This document shows, piece by piece, positions 25,759 to 32,349 of a DNA stretch of 64,000 nt. The notes under the pieces were generated by a model. The model was not told the origin of the DNA. It searched no databases and saw only the letters and a list, made by a program, of their open reading frames with translations. The position numbers and the translations under genes were made by a program. Source of the DNA: PGYR01 sp034670025 (GTDB taxonomy: Bacteria > Bacteroidota > Ignavibacteria > Kapaibacteriales > UBA2268); contig JAXMOE010000001.1 in NCBI GenBank assembly GCA_034670025.1, positions 62,001 to 126,000 of the forward strand, written 5' to 3'. Position 1 is the first letter of the stretch; every line of letters starts with the position of its first letter.

Positions 25759-28341
25759 ATGGAAGGAAATTTTTCAAGTAGGGTCAATGATGTAATCAAG
25801 CTGAGTAGGGAAGAAGCCCTAAGACTTGGCCACGATTACATTGGCACAGAGCATCTGCTACTCGGTATTATCCGAGATGGCGAAGGGATTGCCGTAAAAG
25901 TTCTAAGGAACTTGGGTGCTGACCTGTTCAAATTAAAAAAAGGGATAGAGGAAACTGTCAGGCCTAGTGGCACTACGGTTACTTCTGGTAATATACCCCT
26001 GACTAAACAAGCAGAAAAAGTATTGAAAATTACTTATTTGGAAGCTAAATTGTACAAATCTCAAAAGATTGGCACAGAGCATCTGTTGCTCTCGCTACTT
26101 AGAGATGAGGAGAATATAGCTGCTCAGATATTAGATCAGTTCAATGTAAGTTATGATTTGGTTAGAGATGAATTAGATAACATAATCAAAGGAGCATCGC
26201 CATCGGACGAGGGCGAGTCTTCTTATATTCCGAAAAAGACAGACAAATCTGCTCAATCGAGAAAGAAAGAAAAAGCGAAAACTCCAGTGCTGGATAACTT
26301 TGGGCGCGATTTGACAAAAATGGCAGCTGAGAAGAAGTTAGACCCAGTAATTGGGAGACAAAAAGAGATAGAGCGACTATCACAAGTTCTTTCGAGAAGA
26401 AAGAAAAACAACCCTGTTCTAATTGGTGAACCAGGCGTTGGTAAAACTGCAATTGTAGAGGGATTAGCCCTTAGGATAGTACAGAAGAAAGTATCGCGTG
26501 CATTGTATGAGAAGAGAATAATTACTCTCGATATTGCTTCATTAGTTGCTGGTACTAAGTACAGAGGTCAGTTCGAAGAGCGAATGAAGGCAGTTATCAA
26601 TGAGTTAGAAAAAGCTGATGATGTGATATTGTTTATCGATGAGATTCACACTATTGTTGGTGCTGGTGGGGCTTCGGGTTCACTTGATGCTTCCAATATG
26701 TTCAAACCGGCTTTGGCTCGTGGCGATATACAGTGTATTGGTGCTACTACTCTCGATGAGTTCCGCGAAAACATAGAGAAAGACGGTGCGCTGGAGCGTA
26801 GGTTCCAAAAGATTTTGGTTGAGCCGCCTTCTGCACTCGAAACTCTTAAGATTTTGAATAAGATTAAGGATTCTTACGAAAAGCATCACCATGTTATCTA
26901 TACTGACGATGCAATAGAAACGGCTGTTCGATTGGCAGATAGGTATATCTCGGAGAGGAATTTCCCTGATAAAGCTATCGATGTGATTGATGAAGCTGGT
27001 GCTAAGGTGCATTTGGAAAATATAGACGTACCGATTAGCGTTATCAATCTGGAAAAAGAGATTAAGAAAATCAACGAACAGAAAAATGATGTAGTTAAAA
27101 AGCAAAACTTTGAGGAAGCTGCCAGATTGAGAGATTTGGAGAAAACGAAGCAACAAGAACTTGCTAATGCCAAACTTGATTGGGAAAAGCAAGCTGACAA
27201 GTTGGTGTTCCCAGTTTCGGAGACTGATATATCGGACGTTGTGTCTATGATGACTGGCGTGCCAGTGAGTAGAGTAGCAGAATCTGAATCTAAGAAGTTA
27301 CTATCACTTGCTGATGAACTGAAAGAATCTGTAGTTGGTCAAGAGCAAGCGATTGTACATTTGGCTAAGGCGATAAGAAGAGCAAGAGCTGGACTGAAAG
27401 ATCCCAAGAGACCTATTGGTTCGTTTATGTTCTTAGGCCCAACTGGTGTTGGTAAAACTGAGTTAGCAAAATCGCTATCGAAGGCAATGTTCGACACAGA
27501 AGATGCCATCATTAGAATAGATATGAGTGAGTATATGGAGAAATTCTCTGTGTCGAGATTAGTAGGTGCACCTCCGGGATACGTTGGCTACGAAGAGGGT
27601 GGACAGCTGACCGAGAAGGTAAGAAGAAAGCCATACTCAATAGTATTATTAGATGAGATAGAGAAAGCTCACCCAGATGTTTACAATATCCTACTTCAAG
27701 TATTTGACGATGGTATATTGACTGATGGGCTTGGCAGAAAGGTTGATTTCAAGAATACTATTATCATTATGACTTCTAACGCTGGTACTAAGGACTTGAA
27801 GCCAGGTGGTAGAATTGGGTTCACTGACATAGATTCTATGGATGATTACGAAGAGCTAAAAAGCTCGATAGAGGAGTCAACTAAGACTATATTCAGTCCT
27901 GAGTTCATTAACAGAATAGATGACTTTATCATATTCAGAAAGCTGACTAAGAAGGACATCAAGGAAATAATCGACATTCAGCTGAAGCAAGTGGAGCAGA
28001 GAATGAAGCTGCACGAAATGAAGTTAGAAATCAGCGAAAATGCCAAAGATTATATCGTTGAGAAAGGATATGATGAGAAGTATGGTGCAAGACCGCTACG
28101 CCGAGCATTGCAGAAGTACGTAGAAGATGAGTTAGCCGACGAAATACTGAAAGGCAACTTGCTTCACGGTGCTACTGTTAAGGTGCAGTTCGACAAAAAG
28201 AACGATAAGCTGAAATTCTTATTCATAGGTGGGGAAGAGAAAGTGGACGAAGCCGAGCTTTTGAACCAAACTCTTAACCAACCAGAAGACGAAGCTACGG
28301 ACAGCGAAATCAACATAGATGAGGATATTAGCAAGAACTAA
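25759..28341 (+). CDS. clpC: AAA+ unfoldase ClpC
   Basis: ATP-dependent unfoldase that feeds substrates to ClpP in the cytoplasm. I choose the ATG at 25759 because AGGTGA lies at the right distance before it; that AGGTGA contains the alternative GTG at 25750. The 860-residue protein has the double Clp-N repeat (residues 1-150), AAA-1 with Walker A GEPGVGKT near 223-230 and DEIHTIVGAG, a UVR-type coiled region with KQNFEEAARLRDLEK, and AAA-2 with GPTGVGKTELAK. The C-terminal ClpB_D2-small domain ends in an acidic tail. The UVR segment distinguishes it from ClpA/ClpB. CtsR, McsA and McsB are not adjacent, as is usual in Bacteroidota. Confidence 0.95.
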   Translation: MEGNFSSRVNDVIKLSREEALRLGHDYIGTEHLLLGIIRDGEGIAVKVLRNLGADLFKLKKGIEETVRPSGTTVTSGNIPLTKQAEKVLKITYLEAKLYKSQKIGTEHLLLSLLRDEENIAAQILDQFNVSYDLVRDELDNIIKGASPSDEGESSYIPKKTDKSAQSRKKEKAKTPVLDNFGRDLTKMAAEKKLDPVIGRQKEIERLSQVLSRRKKNNPVLIGEPGVGKTAIVEGLALRIVQKKVSRALYEKRIITLDIASLVAGTKYRGQFEERMKAVINELEKADDVILFIDEIHTIVGAGGASGSLDASNMFKPALARGDIQCIGATTLDEFRENIEKDGALERRFQKILVEPPSALETLKILNKIKDSYEKHHHVIYTDDAIETAVRLADRYISERNFPDKAIDVIDEAGAKVHLENIDVPISVINLEKEIKKINEQKNDVVKKQNFEEAARLRDLEKTKQQELANAKLDWEKQADKLVFPVSETDISDVVSMMTGVPVSRVAESESKKLLSLADELKESVVGQEQAIVHLAKAIRRARAGLKDPKRPIGSFMFLGPTGVGKTELAKSLSKAMFDTEDAIIRIDMSEYMEKFSVSRLVGAPPGYVGYEEGGQLTEKVRRKPYSIVLLDEIEKAHPDVYNILLQVFDDGILTDGLGRKVDFKNTIIIMTSNAGTKDLKPGGRIGFTDIDSMDDYEELKSSIEESTKTIFSPEFINRIDDFIIFRKLTKKDIKEIIDIQLKQVEQRMKLHEMKLEISENAKDYIVEKGYDEKYGARPLRRALQKYVEDELADEILKGNLLHGATVKVQFDKKNDKLKFLFIGGEEKVDEAELLNQTLNQPEDEATDSEINIDEDISKN

Positions 28342-28367
28342 TTTCTGAGACAGGTTATTATTTATAT

Positions 28368-28399
28368 GGGCTGCTCTTTTTGGAGTGGCCCTTTTTTTT
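28368..28399 (+). terminator. Intrinsic terminator of clpC
   Basis: A GC-rich 9-bp stem with two G-T wobbles (GGGCTGCTC at 28368-28376 with GAGTGGCCC at 28383-28391) is followed by eight T. Confidence 0.88.
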
Positions 28400-28449
28400 G
28401 GGTGGGGGGATTTACAATTTAAAAATATTACAATATGATTTCTTGTTCT

Positions 28450-29757
28450 TTATAATTTGAAAAAATGTTCACCGAATAATATAAGATCAATATGACAAAT
28501 TGCCTTCCTTATAAATGATTTAGTTGTTGGTGATTCATTAAAATGATTATCATAGATATTTTTAAGAATTTTCATTATGTAAGTTGAATCAATATCTTTA
28601 TTTGTGAGGTGTGTAATTGCTTGAATTAAGTACCTTAATTCTTTAGTGTTCAAACTTTTAGAGTCAATCTCTCTTTTTTCCTTAAGTTTTTTTAACTCAT
28701 TTGATATTTGTTTTGCCGCTTCTGTTCCAGTAGAAATATTTCCAATTTTAAATCTAAAAGTATCATTACCTTCCTTTTCAAAACGTTCTTTTACACTTTC
28801 AACTTTGTTCCCTTTAATATTATCTAACATTTTATAAATCTGAGATTTTTTCATTTCTGATTTAAAGATATAAAAATAGATAGGATAGTATTGTGTATTT
28901 TCGTGTAAAACCTTTTTAAAAAATTCCTTAGCATTATCTATTTCTAAATTTTGTTCAAAAAAAGAATTTAGTAGCTCAAAGTGAGTTATTAATTGATATT
29001 TATTCTCTACAAGTTTTACAATTTTATTACTACCAATAGGTTGAACATCTCCAATCAGTTTTAAAGCAGGAGCACCTTTATCTTCAACAAAATGTCCTTC
29101 ATTTATAAAAGTTACTTTATTAAGTAGCTCATCAGAAATTAGAAGTTTATTTTTTTTACCTATTAATTCACCATTGTCTATATTTAATAATCCTATTTTC
29201 TCAACACCTATCGTAGCTACATTCTGAATCAAGTTGATCCAATTTTCATTTAATTTTTTTTCTCTATCGCTGATAATATTTAATAGATCCCCATATGATA
29301 TTCTTTTACTTTGACCTGGATATCTATAAAAAATATCACTTTCTTGAATATTATTTTTTGCAGTTTTAATTGTGACAACAGGTTTATTTTGTGACTTATA
29401 TATGTAAAGAAACCCAATCTTTAAATTATTAATATTTTTTGTAAATAATTCGAATTTAATCTCAGGAGCAAAATATGATAGCAATTCCTCAGATAAAGTC
29501 TGGTTTTCAAATTTTTCAATTTTTTCATTTTTTAAACCAACTAATTCTCCGTTATTTTTTATACCATATAATATTAAACCACCTTCGGAGTTAGCAAAAC
29601 TCGCTATCCATTTAAGAAGTTTTTTATCATTATGTTTTGGACTGTGAAAACTTTCTTTAAATTCTAATTCAGAATTTTCTTTCTGCCTTACAACGTTGTC
29701 CGTTATTAAAAAATAATTTCTCCAATCAAATTCTATTAAAAATTCTTTTTCAGTCAT
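28450..29757 (-). CDS. AlbA_2 (Schlafen-type) domain protein of accessory type
   Basis: A 435-residue cytoplasmic protein. The N-terminal part (residues 25-160) matches the AlbA_2/Schlafen fold: ENSELEFKESFHSP, then LLKWIASFANSEGGLILYGIKNNGELVGL and the later FYRYPGQSKRISY strand. Proteins with this domain are predicted nucleic-acid or nucleotide binders and frequently occur in transcriptional regulators and defence-like loci. Residues 165-435 are Lys/Asn/Ile-rich, with a strand of the GAPALKLIGDVQPI type and a helical C terminus that I do not recognise. The gene follows a 47-codon ORF with an 8-nt gap. It shares a duplicated promoter/operator with higBA, so it may be co-regulated with that toxin-antitoxin pair. 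No HTH is obvious. Confidence 0.75.
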   Translation of the reverse strand: MTEKEFLIEFDWRNYFLITDNVVRQKENSELEFKESFHSPKHNDKKLLKWIASFANSEGGLILYGIKNNGELVGLKNEKIEKFENQTLSEELLSYFAPEIKFELFTKNINNLKIGFLYIYKSQNKPVVTIKTAKNNIQESDIFYRYPGQSKRISYGDLLNIISDREKKLNENWINLIQNVATIGVEKIGLLNIDNGELIGKKNKLLISDELLNKVTFINEGHFVEDKGAPALKLIGDVQPIGSNKIVKLVENKYQLITHFELLNSFFEQNLEIDNAKEFFKKVLHENTQYYPIYFYIFKSEMKKSQIYKMLDNIKGNKVESVKERFEKEGNDTFRFKIGNISTGTEAAKQISNELKKLKEKREIDSKSLNTKELRYLIQAITHLTNKDIDSTYIMKILKNIYDNHFNESPTTKSFIRKAICHIDLILFGEHFFKL

Positions 29758-29765
29758 ACTAATTA

Positions 29766-29909
29766 TTAACTTATCTCTACTGTTCTAAATTTACTAATGA
29801 CTCTTTCAGTATATTTTGGTGGCTCATATGCTCTTAAGTTAAAATCATCTAACTCATTTTGAATTATTCCAGCTTTGAGGAGTTTTGATATGTCGATTTG
29901 TAATTTCAT
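29766..29909 (-). CDS. 47-residue ORF, truncated HigA-like antitoxin leader
   Basis: The ORF runs from the ATG at 29909 to a TAA at 29766-29768. Its first 20 residues (MKLQIDISKLLKAGIIQNEL) match the HigA-like antitoxin start at 31821, and the DNA over 59 nt is identical at 57 positions. After that it diverges into a short unrelated tail (RAYEPPKYTERVISK and so on). It lacks the HTH of the full antitoxin. It looks like the scar of a second higBA copy, but because it is in frame and precedes the AlbA_2 gene by 8 nt it may be translated and help coupling. The region 29758-30064 otherwise holds only the promoter block and a terminator. Confidence 0.5.
   Translation of the reverse strand: MKLQIDISKLLKAGIIQNELDDFNLRAYEPPKYTERVISKFRTVEIS
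29851..29909 (-). repeat. 59-bp duplicated antitoxin 5' segment, copy 1
   Basis: Identical to 31763-31821 at 57 of 59 positions, including third codon positions, so it reflects DNA duplication rather than protein conservation. Confidence 0.9.
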
Positions 29910-29918
29910 ATTTCATTA

Positions 29919-29951
29919 AAAATATAATAAAAGTTCGGAAATATGCAGAAC
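29919..29951 (-). promoter_or_regulatory. Promoter/operator copy shared with higBA
   Basis: On the minus strand a TATATTTT element (29919-29926) sits 9 nt before the 47-codon ORF. Just upstream is the imperfect inverted repeat GTTCGGAAATATGCAGAAC (29933-29951, plus-strand reading). The 32-nt stretch 29921-29952 differs from 32179-32210 at one position. The operator role is inferred from its position over the upstream promoter element. Confidence 0.55.
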
Positions 29952-30060
29952 AATTGATTTATTTCTCATGTTGTTACTCTCAATTTTGACCATTTTCCCG
30001 ACGTCAGCAAAATGGTTTAAAAAAAAATCACTCCCCAACGAAGAGAAGTGATATTATATT
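29921..30060. repeat. About 140-bp duplicated intergenic block, copy 1
   Basis: Matches 32179-32320 in order: promoter/operator, a variable spacer with an ACCATTTT...AAAATGGT inverted repeat (29989-30016), then the terminator hairpin. The outer parts are nearly identical and the middle has diverged. Confidence 0.8.
30018..30053 (-). terminator. Intrinsic terminator, copy 1 of 3
   Basis: ATCACTCCCC (30027-30036) pairs with GAGAAGTGAT (30043-30052), including two G-T wobbles. On the minus strand a T-run follows. It terminates the propeller-lipoprotein gene. Confidence 0.85.
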
Positions 30061-30064
30061 ACCC

Positions 30065-31120
30065 TTAAAAAACCTCATCAAACCCCATCCCATTAAACTT
30101 AAATACATTTCCATCTTTCAGACCAAACCACAACTCATTATTATTATCCTTATAAATTGATATAACAAAGTCATTTGTCAGACCATCTTTTGTAGTATAA
30201 TTAGTCATAATTTTGCCATCAAATTTCCAAGCACCAGTATCTCTATCACCGAACCAGATGTTACCTTCTGCATCTTCTTCTATTGCGAAAATATGCTCAA
30301 GAGTACCTGGTTTTGATTTGTCTCCTCGTTTTGTGCTTGTAGGGTGGATTAGATTTTTTTGTTCCGAAAAGTTTATGATTTCTTCACCTTGTTTTAGTAA
30401 GACCCCTATGCCATTATTACCAATCCATAAGCGTCCTTTCGAATCTTCTAATATGCTTCTAACATGGATTATTCCAGTTTCATTATTCAGACCTAATGTC
30501 TCATCATTAATTATTGTGAAATCACTTCCATCGTAACCAAATACTCCAGCATAAGTGCCAAACCAGATTGTGCCATTCACTCCTTCGGAAAGACAATTTA
30601 CATGATAAACATTATTAGGATTGTTTTTTTTTGTTGATGGAAATGATAGATATTGAAGATTTATACCATCAAACCTAAGAACGCCTTCATTATTTCCAGC
30701 ACTAAGCCAAGTAATATCATCTGATTTTTTCCATTCTCCCTTTTTAATAGTATTGATATTTATTCTATGACTAGTTATTAATCCATTATAATATTTACTA
30801 ATTCCGTGAGCTGTTGTAAACCAAATATTTCCAATTAAATCTTCATTAATTGTTCTGATCTGATTATCTAACAAACCATCCTTAGTGGTGTAATAGGTGA
30901 AATTTTGACCATCATATTTGCATACTCCCTCTTCTCTACTTCCAAACCAAAAGTTACCCCTGCTATCGTGAAAAATAACACCAACAGCAGATTCAAATTT
31001 CAATTTATCGTCAACTGAATCTGATTGAATTGGTTTCTTTACTTGAATTTCTTTTGTTTGATCTAAGCTACAACTTGTGAGTTGTAGAGACATTGCAAAT
31101 ATTAGAATAAAAGCCTTCAT
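30065..31120 (-). CDS. Lipoprotein with two-component-regulator-type propeller repeats
   Basis: A 351-residue protein with a lipobox (SLQLTSC). The rest is a series of Reg_prop beta-propeller blades with the signature D(S/G)xGNxWFG followed by GVxxYDGxxFTxYTTKDGL: DSRGNFWFGSREEGV, DLIGNIWFTTAHGI, GVNGTIWFGTYAGV, DSKGRLWIGNNGIG, DAEGNIWFGDRDTGA and DNNNELWFGLKDG. These blades usually form the periplasmic sensor of hybrid two-component systems; here no histidine kinase part follows, so it is a stand-alone lipid-anchored propeller. It is bracketed by two of the three identical terminators. Its ligand is unknown. Confidence 0.83.
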   Translation of the reverse strand: MKAFILIFAMSLQLTSCSLDQTKEIQVKKPIQSDSVDDKLKFESAVGVIFHDSRGNFWFGSREEGVCKYDGQNFTYYTTKDGLLDNQIRTINEDLIGNIWFTTAHGISKYYNGLITSHRININTIKKGEWKKSDDITWLSAGNNEGVLRFDGINLQYLSFPSTKKNNPNNVYHVNCLSEGVNGTIWFGTYAGVFGYDGSDFTIINDETLGLNNETGIIHVRSILEDSKGRLWIGNNGIGVLLKQGEEIINFSEQKNLIHPTSTKRGDKSKPGTLEHIFAIEEDAEGNIWFGDRDTGAWKFDGKIMTNYTTKDGLTNDFVISIYKDNNNELWFGLKDGNVFKFNGMGFDEVF

Positions 31121-31197
31121 TAGTTTACCTAAAACTGAATTTATAAGTGTTGTTTCTAACTAATTATAAATACGCTTTTTTTTTCTCAAGTTTCAAC

Positions 31198-31233
31198 AAA
31201 AAAAAATCACTCCCCAATGAAGAGAAGTGATTT
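31198..31233 (-). terminator. Intrinsic terminator, copy 2 of 3 (after higA)
   Basis: AAATCACTCCCC (31204-31215) pairs with GAGAAGTGATTT (31222-31233); a T-run follows on the minus strand. Confidence 0.87.
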
Positions 31234-31260
31234 GATTTATCAAATTCATTTAGAAAATAG

Positions 31261-31821
31261 TTATACAATTGCAAAATCATCTTTGCTCAATTTTAGATTA
31301 GGGTTGTCAAAACTCTTGATTGTGTTTTTTATTTTATTCTGTTCAGATTGAGGTAAAAAAGTCGGAATTAAATCTGTCAAATCAATTTTAAGAAGTCGAT
31401 TTATTATTATCAAATCCCTCATAGAAAAAGGGCTCACACCATTCATAAGCTCTGAGATATATGATTTATTATTATGACCTAATATTTTCCCAAAATCTTG
31501 TTGAGTTAAGTTTATGTTCTTTAGCTTTTGTCTGATGAGTTCTTTTCTTTTTTGAATGAATTGTCTTTCTTTCTCAGCTATTAATTCAGCTAAATCACTT
31601 TCTTCTATTTTACTATTGGGTATTTCAGAATCAGTATTCCAGTTTTTATTTTCATACTGTTCAATCAAATCTCTGAGTTTTTTCCTTGTTTTGGCAAACT
31701 CGGGATTCTCTTTAGAAAGAACACGCAGATTTCTATCAGCAATTAATGCTCTTTCTAATTCTAACTCATTTTGAATTATTCCAGCATTGAGGAGTTTTGA
31801 TATGTCGAATTGTAATTTCAT
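31261..31821 (-). CDS. higA: HigA-like antitoxin / XRE-type regulator
   Basis: The start is set at the ATG at 31821 (MKLQFDISKLL), 5 nt after the stop of higB; the six extra upstream codons would overlap the toxin gene. The 186-residue protein has an N-terminal helical segment with ELERALIADRNLRVLSKE, a charged middle region, and a helix-turn-helix at about 105-128 (LTQQDFGKILGHNNKSYISE). Such long antitoxins with a C-terminal HTH are common partners of HigB-type toxins in Bacteroidota. It should neutralise the toxin and repress the operon from the GTTC...GAAC operator upstream. Toxin-first order is the usual higBA order. Confidence 0.8.
   Translation of the reverse strand: MKLQFDISKLLNAGIIQNELELERALIADRNLRVLSKENPEFAKTRKKLRDLIEQYENKNWNTDSEIPNSKIEESDLAELIAEKERQFIQKRKELIRQKLKNINLTQQDFGKILGHNNKSYISELMNGVSPFSMRDLIIINRLLKIDLTDLIPTFLPQSEQNKIKNTIKSFDNPNLKLSKDDFAIV
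31763..31821 (-). repeat. 59-bp duplicated antitoxin 5' segment, copy 2
   Basis: This is the 5' end of higA; 57 of 59 bases match 29851-29909. Confidence 0.9.
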
Positions 31822-31826
31822 TTTAA

Positions 31827-32168
31827 TTATGGTATCCATTCATTAGACTTAAGCCATTTTCTAATTGTATTTTTGTTGTTTTTAAAAGTTTTTTCATATT
31901 GTTGATGACTACCAACCCAGGCCACAGTTGCTTCTTTATCACTAAACTCAATAAGAATCATTGTTCTGTGTACATTTATATTAAAAAAATAGAAACCATC
32001 TTTGTGAACATTATCCGCATCGGGTCTTATTTTAATTAACTCCAATTGGTTATCCCAATCGTATCTATTAATGTCTTCAATCAATTTATCTATTGCTTTA
32101 GCTAATATTACATTACCTTTATTTTTCCGTTTTAACTTTTCTAATATTTTTTTGTTTATCAGTCTCAT
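31827..32168 (-). CDS. higB: HigB-family toxin (RelE-like mRNA interferase)
   Basis: A 113-residue basic protein matching the HigB family: the start MRLINKKILEKL, then YDWDNQLELIKIRPDADNV, the central FNINVHRTMILIEF strand pair, VAWVGSHQQYEKT and a basic C-terminal helix ending KWLKSNEW. The conserved xFNIxxxxxR(L/M)I core and the G(T/S)HxxYDK-like segment are the best identifiers. HigB proteins cleave mRNA on the ribosome; activity of this one is inferred. It is the first gene of the pair and sits only 8 nt after a TATATTTG promoter element, so the message may be nearly leaderless. Confidence 0.82.
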   Translation of the reverse strand: MRLINKKILEKLKRKNKGNVILAKAIDKLIEDINRYDWDNQLELIKIRPDADNVHKDGFYFFNINVHRTMILIEFSDKEATVAWVGSHQQYEKTFKNNKNTIRKWLKSNEWIP

Positions 32169-32176
32169 ATACGTTA

Positions 32177-32234
32177 CAAATATAATAAAAGTTCGGAAAT
32201 ATACAGAACATATTATTTATTTCTAGTTCCGAAC
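32177..32234 (-). promoter_or_regulatory. higBA promoter and putative autoregulatory operator
   Basis: On the minus strand TATATTTG (32177-32184) fits the TAnnTTTG element of Bacteroidota promoters. The inverted-repeat element GTTCGGAAATATACAGAAC is at 32191-32209 and a further TTCCGAAC box at 32227-32234 is the reverse complement of its GTTCGGAA half. They lie over the upstream promoter element, as expected of a repressor site. Confidence 0.6.
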
Positions 32235-32320
32235 CAGACCCAATAGCCACCATTTTGTTGACGGTAACAAATTGGTTCAACAAAAAAATCACTCCCCAAT
32301 GAAGAGAAGTGATTTGATTA
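32179..32320. repeat. About 140-bp duplicated intergenic block, copy 2
   Basis: Counterpart of 29921-30060: promoter/operator next to higB, diverged middle with an ACCATTTT-type inverted repeat, then terminator copy 3. Confidence 0.8.
32282..32315 (-). terminator. Intrinsic terminator, copy 3 of 3 (after the TonB receptor)
   Basis: AAATCACTCCCC (32286-32297) pairs with GAGAAGTGATTT (32304-32315); T-run on the minus strand. The stem and loop are identical to copy 2. Confidence 0.87.
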
Positions 32321-32349
32321 TTTGTAAAATATCTATGCTATATTAATCT

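Noticed and set aside
26680..27192. Antisense frame of 170 codons in clpC
   Set aside because: Lies wholly within conserved ClpC sequence; Leu/Phe-rich shadow with no family resemblance.
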